Shown: positions 22,760 through 35,279, counted from the first letter of the stretch. The stretch is DNA of 64,000 nucleotides from Notamacropus eugenii (GCF_028372415.1 NC_092874.1:56395865-56459864); one strand, 5' to 3'. Notes: generated by a model from the letters alone, not told the origin. Numbers and translations are program-made.

Positions 22760-23075
22760 TGGTGCTGTTTCTCTTTTCTCTTACTACCATCCCCAAGTTC
22801 TTTCTCTCAAGTTCTAGACTCATATGTCCCATTATGTACAAGACATCTCCACAGTCATGCCATCATCTCTAATTTAATGTGTACAGAACCAAACTGAGTT
22901 TCCTTTCTCTTCCAGACAGGCTCTCCTTTCCAAATCCTTTCTCCCAGGTTGTTCTGAGCCTAAATTGCAATCTTTGACCCCTCCCTCTCCTCCTTCATCC
23001 AGTTGGTCACTCTGACCTTCTTGTTGATTCTTTCTATAGTTTCAGCTTCATAGCTAATATGTATCTAGAACCTGA
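22760..23075 (+). repeat. L2 fragment
   Basis: 'aaactgagtttcctttctct' and 'tttgacccctccctctcctc' followed by 'atccagttggtcactctgac' are the L2 inner 3' phrases in order. Confidence 0.6.
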
Positions 23076-23149
23076 AGGTTGGAGAAGTATTTTATATAGG
23101 GTATCTTATTTGATACAAAACAACTTGGTTAAGTGGATGCTATTTTCTT

Positions 23150-23312
23150 GTTCCCCGACTTTGCAAATGAGGAAACTGAGACTGAGAAAGTGACATGACT
23201 TGTCTGAAATTTCACAACTAGTATATGTGGGAGGTGGGATTCAAACCTGTGTCTTCTGGACTCCAAGTCTAGGCCTATAGACACTATACTGTGTAGCTGC
23301 CTCAAAAATAAC
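23150..23312 (-). repeat. MIR-family SINE
   Basis: 'tgcaaatgaggaaactgaga', a diverged CORE, and 'ggattcaaacctgtgtcttc' followed by 'tactgtgtagctgcctc'. Confidence 0.7.
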
Positions 23313-23599
23313 TCTTATTTAGATGACATTTTATGCTTGTGAGGTGTTTCTTCTTACATTAACTTACTGATCCTTACAACCATCTTGTGGGTAAATGCAG
23401 GCATGTGCTGGAGTCAGCTTGAATACCACTGTTAAATTTTTAGCATAAGCTTTTATACCTCAGAAATGGGTAAAAGCAACAGATCAAAGTTTGATTTTTG
23501 TTCTGCTGATTATCTAGGCTTAAGAAAGTGATGGAAAAAAATGTTCGTCATTCAGGTTAAATTTAAATATAACTTGCCATAATTTTTCCCCCAGAAATC

Positions 23600-23745
23600 T
23601 ACTTGTTAAATATTTATTAGCACACCACTAGGTAAATATTATTACTGATCCCATTTTCCTGGAAAGGAAACAGGTTCAGTGAGGTTAAGTGACTAGGATT
23701 GAATGGCTATTATCTGTGGTGGGATTTGGACTTGTGTTCTCCCTG
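23600..23745 (-). repeat. MIR-like fragment
   Basis: 'cccattttcctggaaaggaa', then 'gaggttaagtgactaggatt' and 'gtgggatttggacttgtgtt'. Partial. Confidence 0.5.
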
Positions 23746-23747
23746 AG

Positions 23748-23988
23748 GGGCAACCAGGTGGCACAGTGGCACTGTGTCTGGAGTCAGGAATACCTGAGTT
23801 CAAATCCAGCCTCAGACATTTAATAGCTGTGTGATCTGGAGTAAGTCATTTAGCCCTGCTTCCCTCAGTTTTTTCATCTGTGAAATAAGCTGGAGAAGGA
23901 AAGAGCAAACCTCTCTAATATCTTTGCCAAGAAAACTTCAAATGGGGGGTCAGGAAGAGTTGGACACAACTAAAATAACTGAACAATC
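23748..23988 (+). repeat. Mar-1-type CORE-SINE
   Basis: Complete plus-strand copy: head 'ggggcaaccaggtggcacag', CORE with 'gagttcaaatccagcctcag', then 'agctggagaaggaaagagca' and the RTE-like tail 'caggaagagttggacacaac'. Confidence 0.85.
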
Positions 23989-24576
23989 TTCTTCCTGATT
24001 TCAAGTTGTGTACTTTCTTCCAATGACCACACTACCCTCCTTGCTTACCCTCTCTTCTGTTAGCTTAGTCTGAGACCTGGTCATTTCATTCCTGTATTAC
24101 TGAGATCACTACTGGACTGCAAATGAGGATATGGTGGCTCTCCAAAGGTTAAGGGCAACACCCTCTCATAGCTAGCAGGTGTTAGAGGCAGGATCTAAGT
24201 CTAAGTCTCTCCTGACTTTGTGTCATGATCTTCTGCTCCTTACAAAAAGGAAATCAAGGAAAAAGAAACAAAGTCATTTTTTTCACTCTTCAGAGGTATG
24301 AATTATATACAGTATTTTCTTCTATTAAATTTTTAACAAGATTTCATTGTGTGTTTACAGACAAAATGTTTTAATTTATTAATACTTAACAAAACAGCTG
24401 GAAATCCCTCACATTTTATTTCTTTCTCCAAGTATTTGTTTGGGATTATTCAGATGATTTAATATGAAACATGGATTAGTGAGAATGAGAAAATCATTGC
24501 TACTGACAGGGAGCAAAATATTCTTCTTTTATCTAACCAGTGTGCTTCTTGAATAAATGACTTTGTTCTAGTGAGG

Positions 24577-25199
24577 CTTGTCTGCTGGGGATGGAAGCTC
24601 AATTCCATGTGGACAGTCTCGGGCGGGTAAAGGTGGGAACTTCTAAATCTTAGAGTTCTCATGAGGCACCCCATAAAACAGCAGGGAATCGAGGAGTGAG
24701 ACCGAGCAATCTCGTGTATTTCCGCCTCTTCCCGTGAGAAACGTGATGGGAGGAGCATCCCCCTCGAGACTGTCCCGGATCTGGGCACACCTATTGTTAT
24801 CTAACAGGCATGGTATTCAGGTGCAAACTATGCGGCCGGAGAGCTTAATTAGGATCAGGAAAGCCTGAAGGCTCTCTTAGCGCGGAGGGGCCCTGACAGA
24901 CAGAAGGCCTCTCTTCTCTTTTCCTCTCTTCGCTCTCCCCTCACTCTCTCTCCCCACTTACACTTCTGCTTCCAATCTCTTATTATAAGATCTTTGCCTC
25001 CTTGGGAGATTCCTCGCTCCCTCCTAAGGAAGAATTCCCCCTGCACTTGTAACCAGGACCCTGAATAAAAGCCTAACCCTTGTTCGACTCCGGAAAGTCT
25101 CTTCTCTCATACGTTTATCCAGTTTGGCCAGCCGAAGACCTGCGATAGAGGTAAGGTAAGACTCGGGTAGCCCTCAGGCCTCTAGGCCTGGCACTTGTC
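24577..25199 (+). mobile_element. Solo LTR of an endogenous retrovirus, with target duplication
   Basis: The LTR proper is 24583-25193 (611 bp). It begins TG and ends CA and is bounded on both sides by the 6-bp direct repeat CTTGTC (24577-24582 and 25194-25199). It is GC-richer than its surroundings. It has a TATA-like TATAAGA at about 24983-24990 and a poly(A) signal AATAAA at 25064-25069, the order expected of U3-R-U5. A 6-bp duplication fits class II (beta-retrovirus-like) or some class I elements. No gag, pol or env sequence is attached, so recombination between two LTRs removed the interior. Confidence 0.9.
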
Positions 25200-25284
25200 A
25201 ACATACACCTGAATGCAGGTCTCAGTGAAAAATGATCTCCTTTCCAAACCTAAGTCCTCTGATATTGTGAATTTAAGCCATCTT

Positions 25285-25372
25285 CAAAAATTGCAGTAGG
25301 GATTCCTGTTCCAGTACTGGTGACTCCAGAGATCCCTTCCAACTTGAAACTTTTGTGGTTCTGTGATTATGT
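25285..25372 (+). repeat. CR1/L3 LINE 3' end
   Basis: Terminal phrase of CR1/L3: 'gattcctgttccagtactgg', then 'gatcccttccaacttgaaac' and 'gtggttctgtgatta'. Confidence 0.6.
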
Positions 25373-25589
25373 TAGTAGACCTAGACTCATAAATGCTACA
25401 AAGGAGTGAACCTGAAGAAGCAGTCTAATATTAAAAAGGTTTACAGTTCCCGGTTCAATAGCTACTTTCTTCCATTCTCATGGACCTTGCCCTTTGAAAA
25501 TTTAGGCAGGTCCTCCAAGTGTCCTCTGGAATATCAATCAAGGTTGAGGCATGATGTGCTTACCTTGATACTACATCCATGGCCATACC

Positions 25590-25828
25590 AGTCAGTTAGT
25601 TAAGAAACGTTTTATTAATTCCTTATTATACGTTAGACTTGGTGTTAATTGCTGGATATACAAAGGAAGGCAAAAAACACAGTTCCTGCCCTCAAGGAAC
25701 TTATAATCTAATGGCAGAACCCACATGTAAATAATAAAACATAATAATACATATATAATCTATCTATAGATATATGTATATATCTATAAATATCTATATC
25801 TATACACCCAAATACACACACATATATG

Positions 25829-25890
<62 letters not shown>

Positions 25891-26300
25891 ACAGCTGGAA
25901 GGTAATTTGAGAGGGAAAGGCACTAGCAGCTGGGGAAGGAAGTGGGAAAGGCCTCCTGCAGAATCTTGAACTGAATCTTGAAAGAAGCTAAGGGAACCAA
26001 AGGTTAGAGGTAAGGGGGGCCAGTGCAAAAGAATGAACATAAGACAGTATTGTGCTTTGAAGAACATCAAATAAGCAAATGTAATTAGATTGAAGAAGAG
26101 GTCAAAGGGGGCAAAGTATAAGAAGACTGGAAAGGTAGGAAGAGGTCTGGTGATGGAGAGATTTAAATATCAAAAAAAGGATTTTACATTTGATCCTGGA
26201 GGTAATAGGGAGTCTTGGGAGTTTATTGAGTGTATGTAGGGGAAGGGGTTGTTTCTTGGTCAGACTTGTGATTTTGGAAAATAACCTTAGTAGCTATTGG
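25590..26300 (+). repeat. Unnamed old interspersed repeat, copy 2
   Basis: Shares ordered phrases with 1795-2400: 'cctgccctcaaggaacttat', 'gggaaaggcctcctgcagaa', 'actggaaaggtaggaagagg', and 'ttttacatttgatcctggag' followed by 'gtaatagggagtcttgggag'. A long (GA)n sits inside it. Confidence 0.65.
25745..25889. repeat. (TA/TCTA)n and (GA)n microsatellites
   Basis: TA/TCTA-rich tract at about 25745-25828, then an uninterrupted run of about 30 GA units (25830-25889). The GA run makes a spurious Leu-Ser reading frame on the minus strand. Confidence 0.95.
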
Positions 26301-26622
26301 GAGTGACCTCTGTGTAGGTGCTTGAAAAGCACAGGAAAATCTTGCTAGATCTGATGGTCAAATAACTTAAGCAACCAAGCTGAAAATGAAAAGATTTATT
26401 TGTAAGCTAAAGAAGTCTGTTTGCTGATAGCAACTTCATCTGTGCAGTGTACAGGTTTGGTTTTCATAACTCTTCAGGACCATTTAGGGTGTACAGTCAT
26501 TCATTAGCATTCTGCTGCAACTTAAGAAAGACAAGTAAAGCATTTCATAGAAGGGGAAAAGGGAAATCAGCCAAACAGAATAAAGGAGATTTCTGGGGGA
26601 ATATTTGTCATGCAGCTGGCAA

Positions 26623-26805
26623 GTTGTTGTGTGTCATTTGTTTTAGAAAAAGACCATGACACTGGGGAGGTGATGCCATGCCATGCAAATGAATTGGATT
26701 TAAGTGAGGGAGGGCTGCACAAAGTCAATAGCCTGACTTTCTCTTCTGAAGCCATCCGGATCCAGTGGCCAGACACTCATCAGGGCATTTGGAGATGGCC
26801 TTGTA
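26623..26805 (-). repeat. SINE 3' part with zinc-finger-LINE-type tail
   Basis: Read on the minus strand: 'ggccactggatccggatggc', 'agccctccctcacttaaatc', 'caattcatttgcatggcatg' and the tail 'catggtctttttctaaaaca'. It is the same body and tail as 20040-20218 and 62740-62950. It is 5' truncated. Confidence 0.7.
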
Positions 26806-27310
26806 ACTGGCATAGTTTGTCATTAGAATGAGAAAACATATCTTGTTCAAGTGTAGGAAAGAAAAAGAGGTGACAAATTACTTTTACATTTGTTAGAGAA
26901 GTCTACATGATCTTAGAGGGTTGAGGTAACAGTTTAGGCAAACTGCATGTATCTTTTACTCAAATATGACAAATAGGTGGTGTTGTTTTTACAACAGTGG
27001 GTGGGACAATGCAGTTTCTATCCTAACCTATTTTGTTATACAATATTCTATTTCTCTTTCAGTTCTCCCCTTTAATACTTCTTATGGAATATATTGAATC
27101 TATACCACTCAGTAGCTATGTCCATCAAGTTTAAAAAAATTCCTTTACTTCTTCGTCTTCTGATTCTGATCAGTATTTTTACTTGAGAATTTTTTTAACC
27201 CCTTTTTAGATTACATTAAGGCAGTTGATTGTTCAGGAAAATAAGAATTTATTTTGAGGCTTATGGCATTGATGAAACAAAAATATGTGGATAACAAAAA
27301 TACATAATTC
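26806..27310. other. Intergenic, no gene seen
   Basis: AT-rich with no recognised exon or repeat. It ends in the left target duplication of the following L1. Confidence 0.5.
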
Positions 27311-27325
27311 AAAACATTCTCTTAA

Positions 27326-28374
27326 GAGTGGAGCCAAGTTGGTGGAGTGAGAGCTCATACTCACCTAAGCTGCAAGACAAACTCCTTCATATACTGCTAA
27401 AAAGAGCATCTGAACAAATTTTAGAATGGCATAGTACAATAGGAGACAGAGTGTGGCAGATTTCCAACCCAGGACAGCCTGGAACATCAACGGGAAGGAT
27501 CTGTTGCATGGGGCTGGAAGAGCACAAGTGTACAGTGTGGCCCCTACCATAGCAAAGCCTAGCAGGAAGCCCTGGGCAGTCTGAAGTTGCAACAGTGCTG
27601 ATTCTCAAACATGTCAGCTCAGGACGGGAGTCCAGCAGAATTGAGTGAGAACCACAGAACTCCAAGTAATTGTAGTGGCTGCTCCTGAGATTATCAGCCT
27701 GCAGATTAAATGTCTGTAAGTCATCTACTTGAACTTCTGTGAGCCAAGATGGTAGAGTGATATGTAAATGCTTTCACCTCCCCTTGTTGACCTTGAAAAA
27801 CCCAGAGAATACTTCCCCAGGAAAAGTCCTGGAACAGTGAGATCAAAGGGGTAAACAGTCTCTTACCCATGAGCCTAGGAAAAATCACAAAGCAGGGGTC
27901 CCTCTTGCTGTGGCTGAAGGGGACCAGTGTAAGACCTGAAAGAACCAGTGAACCTGGGAGGAGATCCTGAGCCCCAAGGGGTAGAGCCCTCAGTTGCCAA
28001 CACCAGGACCCCAGGCATGCCTCAGCACCCCAGGGGAATTGGGAAGACAGTAAGGCAGATGAGTTCACCAACCACTAACCCTGCCTGTGCTCAGGAGAGG
28101 AGAATTCCTGTAGTCAGACCACCATTCCCCCACATTTAACACAGCTAGCTCCAGGATAGTTCTAGGGAAACCCAGAAAGACTTCACCAGGCCTCTGCTTT
28201 GGCACACCAGCCAGCTCAGCACCAGGTAAGCTGCACCATTTTAGCTTCTAACTGAAAGAACCAGAGGCCACAACACACAAAGTCTCAAGTTCTAAGCACA
28301 AGAACTGTGGGACAGAGCCCCCCATATCCCAGAAGCAGAGATCTACTTTAAAAGCCAGGAAAAGGGTGATCATC
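27326..28374 (+). promoter_or_regulatory. L1 5' UTR with two tandem start motifs
   Basis: A YY1-like start motif occurs twice: 'gccaagttgg' at 27333-27342 and 'gccaagatgg' at 27743-27752, 410 bp apart and each at the head of a separate 5' UTR-like block. In mammalian L1 a YY1 site at the extreme 5' end sets the transcription start. The outer block is inside the target duplications, so both units were inserted together. Confidence 0.7.
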
Positions 28375-29432
28375 ATGAGCAAGAAACAAAGTGGAAAAGA
28401 AAAGATCATAGAATCTTTCTGTGGGGACAAGGACCAAAACACAAATACCAAAGAGGTCAGCATTGAGACTGTAATCCCAGTTGAAATTTCAGAAGGGAAT
28501 ATGAACTGGTCTCAAGCCCAAACAGCATTCTTGGAAGAGCTCAAGAAGGATTTTAGAAATGAAATTAGAGAAGTAGAAGAAAAATTGGCCAATGATTTTT
28601 AAAAATATGAAAAAAGAATTCACTGAAGAGAACACCTCAATAAAAAGTAAAATTGGACAAATGGAAAAAGAAGTACAAAACCTAACTAGAGAAAATAACC
28701 CCTTAAAAGGAACAATTGAACAAATGGAAAAGGAGATGCAAAAATTAACTAAAGAAAACAATATATTACAAATTAGAATTGGACAAGCAGAAGCTAATGA
28801 CTCTATGAGACATCAAGAATCAGTCAAACAGAATGTAAAAAATGAAAAAAAATAGAAGAAAATGTAAAAATATGTCATTGGAAAAACAACTGACCTGGGA
28901 AATAGATCCAAGAGAGAAAATCTAAGGATTATTGGTCTACAAGAAAGCCGTGATGAAGAAAAGAGCCTGGGCAATATCTTTGAAGAAATCATCAAGGAAA
29001 ACTGCCCAGAGGTCCTACATCAAGAGGGAAAAATAGTCATCTAAAGAATCCACCATTCACCTCCTGAAAGGGATCCCACACTGAAAACATCTAGGGATAT
29101 AGTTGCCAAATTCTGGAACTATCAAGTGAAGGAGAAACTACTGCAGGCAGCCAGAAAAAAAAGAATTCAAATATCTAGGAGCTACAGTCCAGATCACACA
29201 GGACCTTGCAGCTTCTACATTAAAAGATCAGAGGGACTGGAATATGATATTCTGTAAGGCAAAGGATCCGAGACTACAACCAAGGATCAACTACCCAGCA
29301 AAACTGAGCATAATATTTCAGGCCAGGAGATGGACATTCAATGAAATAAGGGATTTCCAGAACTCCCTGATGGAAAGACCAGAGCTCAACAAAAAATTCA
29401 GTCTTCAGACACAAGTCTCAAGAGAGGCATAA
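28375..29432 (+). pseudogene. L1 ORF1 remnant
   Basis: Starts MSKKQSGKEK. A coiled-coil region (28592-28855, repeating KIGQMEKEVQ and TIEQMEKEMQ heptads) follows after a frameshift near 28600. An RRM-like part has the block GNRSKRENLRIIGLQESRDE (about 28890-28950), and the C-terminal domain has QPRINYPAKLSIIF (about 29280-29325). Two stops near 28853-28867, one stop near 29042, and a frameshift at about 29150-29250 make it non-functional. In active L1 the protein is a trimeric RNA-binding nucleic-acid chaperone. Confidence 0.9.
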
Positions 29433-30029
29433 AAAGGTAAACAAGGGACAAAAACTTGTTATTCAATATGGGTAAACTGTTTACATCCCTATAAGGGAAG
29501 ATGACACTTGTTAGTTGAGAATTATATATTTACTATGATATTTAAAAGGGATATACATAGATAGAGGGAGTGGGTATGAAGTAAATGATGTGATAATAAA
29601 AATGTGATTTAAGGGTGTGAAGGGATTGTAACAGGAAATAAGAAAAGGAGGAGACAGATAAAAGTAAATTGCATCAAAGGAAGAAGCTCAAAAGCATATT
29701 ACAGTAGAGGGAAAGAGGGGAGGAAGATGAGAATCATTTGTTACTCATATGATTTGGTTCAAGGAGGGAACAAAAAACTCAGTTAAGTATAGAAATCTAA
29801 TTAACTCTATAGACAGTAGGAGGGGAAGGGGAAAGAAAGGAGAGGGGAGGCTAAAAAGGAGAGAAGAAGTAGTAAGGGAAAAGGGGAGTAAAAGGGAGGA
29901 GGGCAGAAAGAAGGGAGAGAAGACTGAAGGAGGTGGTGGTCAAAAATTGAAATTCTATTGTGGAAGGAAAGGGAGAAGGGAGAACTAAAAGCAAAATTGG
30001 GGGAAAGAGGATAGAGGGAAATACACAGA

Positions 30030-33000
30030 TAGTAATCATAAGTGTGAATGTGAATGAGATGAGCTCTCCCATAAAATGGAGGTGGATAGCAGAATGGATT
30101 AAAAACCATGATCCAATAATATGTTGTTTACAAGAAACACTTTTGAAACAGAGGGATGCACACAGGGTAAAGGTAAAAGGTTGGAGCAAAATATATTGTG
30201 CTTCAGCTGATTCAAAAAAAGCAGGGGTAGCAATCCTAATCTCAGATGAAGGGAAAGCAGAAATAGATCTAATCAAAAGAGATAAGTAAGGAAACTATAT
30301 CCTGCTAAAAGGCACCATAGATAATGAAGCAATATCAATACTAAACATATATGCTCCAAGTGGTATAGCGTCCAGATTCTTAGAGGAGAAGTTAAGGGAG
30401 TTACAGGAAGAAATAGACAGGAAAACTATACTAGTGAGGGACCTCAACCTCCCCCTTTCTGAACTTGATAAATATAACCCAAAAATAAACAAGAAAGAAA
30501 TTAAAGAGGTGAATAAAACTCTGGATAAGGTAGATATGATAGATCTCTGGAGAAAACTGAATGAGGATAGAAACGAATACACCTTTTTCTCAGTGGTACA
30601 CGGCATACATACAAAAACTGACCATGTAGTAGGGCATAAAAACCTCACAATCCAGTGTAGAAAGGCAGAGATAGTCAATATACCCTTCTCAGATCATAAT
30701 GCAATAAAAACTATATGTAATAAAAGATCCTGGAAAGATAAACCAAAAATTAATTGGAAACTAAGTCATCAATCAAACTAAAGAATGAGTGGGAGACAAC
30801 AAATCATATAAACAATCAACAACTTCATTCAAGGAATGACAATAATGAGACAACTTACCAAAACTTATGGGATACTGCAAAAACAGTTCTTAGGGGAAAT
30901 TTTATATCATTGAACTTCTACCTGAATAAAATAGAGAAAAAGGGGATCAATGAATTGGACATGCAGCTGAAAAGGCTAAAAAAAATAAAAAGAACAAATT
31001 GAAAATTCCCAAGTAAATACCAAATTAGAAATATTGAAAACCAAAGGAGAAATTGATAAAATTGAAATTAAGAAAAACTATTGAGCTAATAAATAAAACT
31101 AAGAGTTGCTTTTATTAAAAAATCAATAAAATTGATAAAACTTTGGTCAGTTTGATTAAAAAAAGAAGAAAACCAAATTACCAATACCAAAAATGAAACG
31201 AGTGAACTCACCTCCAATGATAAGGAAATTAATGCAATAATTAGAAATTACTTTGCTCAACTGTATGCCCATAAATTTGACAATCTAAATGAGATGGATG
31301 AATATTTAAAAAATATAAAATTGCCCAGATTAGCAGAAGAGGAAGTTGAATACTTAAATATTCCTATCTCAGAAAAAGAAATTGAACAAGTCATGAATGA
31401 ACTCCCTAGGAAAAAATCTCCAGGACCAGATGGATTTACAAGTGAATTCTATCAAACATTTAAAGAACAATTAATTCCAATACTATATAGACTATTTGGA
31501 AAAATTGGTGAAAAGGAATCCTACCAAATTCGTTTTATGATGCAAAAACCAACAGGAGCCAAAACAGAGAAAGAAAATTACAGACCAATTTCTCTAATGA
31601 ATATAGATGCAAAAATTTTAAATAAGATATTCACAAAAAGAATACAACAACTTATCACAAGAATAATACATTATGATCAGGTAGGATTTATACCAGGAAT
31701 GCAGGGGTGGTTCAATATTAGGAAAACTGTCAGCATTATTGATCATATCCACAACAAAACTAACAGAAACCACATGATTGTTTCAATAGATGCAGAAAAA
31801 GCTCTTGACAAAATACAACACCCATTCCTATTAAAAACACTGGAGAGCATAGGAATAAATGGAACTTTCCATAAATTGATAAGCACTATCTACCTAAAAC
31901 GTTCAGCAAGCACTATATGCAACGGAGATAAACTAGATGCATTTCCAATAAGATCAGGGTGAAACAAGGATGTCCATTATCACCACTATTATTCAGTTTG
32001 GTATTAGAAATGTTAGTTGTAGCAATAAGAGAAGAAAAAGAAATGGAAGGAATTAGAATAGGTAAAGAAGAAACTAAGTTATCACTCTTTGCAGATGATA
32101 TGATGGTATGCTTAGAAAATCCTAGAGAATCAAGTAAAAAACTACTTGAAATAATAAACAGCTTTGGCAAATTTTCAGGTTATGAAATAAACCCATATAA
32201 ATCATCTACATTTCTATATATTACTAACAAAGCCCAACAGCAAGAGATAGAAAAAGAAATAACATTTAAAGCTACAGTAGACTCTGTAAAATATCTGGGA
32301 GTCTACCTGCCAAAACAAACCCAGGGACTATACGAACACAATTACAAAACACTTTTTGCACAAATAAAGTCAGACCTAAGTAAGTGGAAAACATCAGTTG
32401 CTCATGGGCAGGCCGAGCTAATATAATAAAAATGATAATTCTGCGTAAATTAATTTACTTATTCAGTGCCATACCAATCAACCTACCAGATAATTATTTT
32501 CTAGAGTTAGAAAAAATAATATCAAAATTCATCTAGAAGAACAAAAGGTACAAAATATCAAGGGAACTAATGAAAAGAAATGCTAGGGAAGGTGACCTGG
32601 TCCTATCAAATCTCAAATTGTGTTATAAAGCAGCAATCATTAAAACCACTTGGTAGTGGCTAAGAAATAGAGGGGTAGACCAGTAGAATAGGTTAGGTAC
32701 TCAAGACATAGAAGTCAATGAATATAGCAATCTACCATTTGATAAACCCAAGGACCCCAGCTTCTGGGATAAGAACTCACTGTTTGACAAAAATTGCTGG
32801 AAAAACTGGATAATAATGTGGTGGAAACTGGGCATAGACCAATGTCTGATACTGCACACAAGAATAAAGTCCAAATGGACACATGATCTAAGTATGAAGT
32901 CTGATACCGTGAACAAATTAAGGGAGCAAGAAAGAGTGTATTTGTCAGATTTATGGAGAAATTTTTGACCAAACAAGAGATTGAGAACATTATGAAGTGC

Positions 33001-33650
33001 AAAATGGATAATTTTGATTGTATTAAACTGAAAAGTTTTTGCACAAACAACCCAATGCAATGAAGATTAGGAGAGTAGCAGAAAACTGGAAGAACTTCTG
33101 CAACTGGTCCCTGTAATGAAGGCCTCATTTCTAAAATATATGGAGAACTGAGGCAAATTTATAAGAATACAAGTCATTCCCCAATTGATAAATGGTCAAA
33201 GGATATGAACAGGCAGTTTTCAGAGGAAGAAATTAAAGTTTTCTATAGTCATATGAAAAAATGCTCTAAATCACTATTGATTAGAGAGGTGCAAATCAAA
33301 ACAACTCTGAGGTACCACATCACACCTACCAGACTGGCTAACATGACAAAATAGGAAGATGATAAATGTTGGAGAAGATGTGGGAGAGTTGGAACACTAA
33401 TTCATTGTTGTTGGAGCTGTGAACTGATTCAGCCATTCTGGAGAGCAGTTTGGAACTATGTCCAAAGGGCCACAAAAAGGTGCATACTTTTTCATTCAAC
33501 AATATCACTTCTCCAAGAGATCATAAAAATGGGAAAGGGTAATACATATACAAAAATATTTATAGCAGTTCTCTTTCTGGGGCCCAAAACCTGTAAATCA
33601 AGGGTATGCCCATCAATCTGAGAATGGCTGAACAAGTTGCGGTATAGCAA
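30030..33650 (+). pseudogene. L1 ORF2 remnant (endonuclease, reverse transcriptase)
   Basis: The endonuclease begins with IISVNVNEMSSPIKWRWIAE; it has the catalytic LQET, a stop at 30287-30289, then VRDLN in place of the usual GDFN, and FSDHN. The reverse transcriptase has [21 protein letters not shown] and [11 protein letters not shown]. Its IDAEKALDK block has Leu where L1 has Phe, and a 1-bp frameshift lies near 31955. QGCPLSPLLF and the intact FADD box at 32088-32099 follow. Downstream the C-terminal region (SCELIQPFWRAVWNY, about 33415-33460) is scattered with stops. The end of the ORF is approximate. Confidence 0.9.
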
Positions 33651-34199
33651 TGTAATTGAATACTATTGTGCTATAAGAAATGATGAACAGGAAGACTTCA
33701 GAGAGGCCTGAAAGGACTTATATGAACTGATGCTGAGGGAAAGGAGCAAAACCAGGAGAACTGTGTACACAGCAACAACCACAGTGTGTGAGGAATGTTT
33801 CTGGTAGACTTAGTCCTTCACAGCAATGCAAGGACCTAAAAAATTCCCAATGGACTCTTGAGGCAAAATGCCTTCCACATCCAGAGAAAGAACTATGGAA
33901 CTGTAACACAGAATGAAGCAGACCATTTTCTCTTGTGTTATGTTTTGTTTTGGTTTGTTTTACATTTTCTCCCATTCATTTTAATTCTTCTATGCAACAT
34001 GACTAAGGTGAAAATGTATTTAATAAGAATGTATGTGTAGAACCTATGTAAGATTGCATACCGTCTTGGGGAGGGAGGGGGAAGGGAAGGGGGAATGAGG
34101 GGGAGGAAGGGGAAAAACTCTAAGATATATAGAAGTGATTGTAGAAAACTCAAAACAAATAAAATAATTTTTAAAACTCTAAGAAAAACATTCTCTTAA

Positions 34200-35279
34200 A
34201 GTTTAACAATTGTTAATCGGTCATACTGCAATAAAATAGAGAGGGAATAAAGAAGGTAGCTTAAATAAAACCTTATGCAAAAATGGAGGTCACAGTAAGG
34301 GAGGGGAAAGTGTTTATCCACACAGCTTCTGGAGCCGTTGTTTTTAACAGGGATAATTATTTGACAAAAATATCTACATTTACAAGTGGATATTTGGATA
34401 TACAGACCTCGAGTAGCATTTTTGGGGAGATCTAAGGAGCTCACTGACATATTATTATCAGTAATTTTATAAGGAACTGGCGCAAGAAGGACCTGGATTT
34501 AAATGGCTAGTTCTGTCTAATCTTTCCCCTAGGTACCTTTACAATAATTGGGATACTGTGAGAGACGATGGATGGCAAACGTAACTATGAGTAGTAAAAC
34601 AAAAAGGAACAGGAAATACATCTTAATATTCTTTTAAATATTAAGTATCTTGTCACTTGGGGGTTTAACTATCTACTTCATGAAGTCATTTGCTTCTGGG
34701 AAACTCTTTTTTCAATTCTTTGTCAAAGAGGTCTGTCATCAGCCACTGTCTACAAATTGTCCAGCTTGCCACACTGACAGCAAGAGACAAATATTCATGA
34801 GTCAATAGCTTGAATTTTTTTTTCACTGTAGTATCAATTAACAGTACATAGGTTGGGCCTTTCCACTTTGTTTCTAAGGTGATATAGATAATGTAGTTGT
34901 AGGTTAGAGGAAGGATCTTAAAAAAGATCCTTGAAAATAAAATGAGTTCCTTTGTCACTTGATATTATAAGAAAGAGATCTCAAATAGGAAAAATGTGAT
35001 TTAAAAATTTCTTTATGGTTATTAAAGCAATTCTGTATGTGAAAGGCTCAACCCAACTTGAGAATTTACAGTTAATTACTAAAACATTCAGAGACTTTAT
35101 CTTTAGGCATTTGAATGAAAATTGTCTACGTATATTCACTTTCAGGAGCAGGTTCACTACTATGCTCCACCTTTTTTGGTCTTATTCTTTATTTCCTCCA
35201 GGAGTATATAATGATAATATAATTTAAGACTATCATCTTTCCTGGACCTTTGCTATTCTTTCCTCTGGAATAACAGAAG
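34200..35279. other. Intergenic, no gene seen
   Basis: AT-rich. The short open stretches at 34196-34450 and 34686-34958 (minus strand) show no motif that I recognise. Confidence 0.5.

Larger units (their letters stand above)
27311..34199 (+). mobile_element. Full-length L1 retrotransposon with 15-bp target duplication (inactive)
   Basis: The element proper is 27326-34184 (about 6.9 kb). It is flanked by a perfect 15-bp direct repeat, 'aaaacattctcttaa', at 27311-27325 and 34185-34199. Order: 5' UTR with two start motifs (27326-28374), ORF1 remnant (28375-29432), purine-rich spacer, ORF2 remnant (about 30030-33650), and 3' UTR with AATAAA near 34159. Both ORFs are broken in several places, so it cannot move. 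The intact flanking repeats and full length show one clean target-primed insertion that has since only mutated. Confidence 0.95.

Noticed and set aside
24583..25193. Provirus with coding genes
   Set aside because: Only one LTR is present, and target duplications sit directly on both sides, so no internal retroviral sequence remains.
25708..26070. 120-codon minus-strand open frame
   Set aside because: Much of it is Leu-Ser from the (GA)n microsatellite, and the rest lies in an interspersed repeat.
31294..32426. Functional reverse transcriptase
   Set aside because: The FADD box and long frames are good, but a frameshift near 31955, a stop in the endonuclease and many stops downstream make this L1 ORF2 dead.
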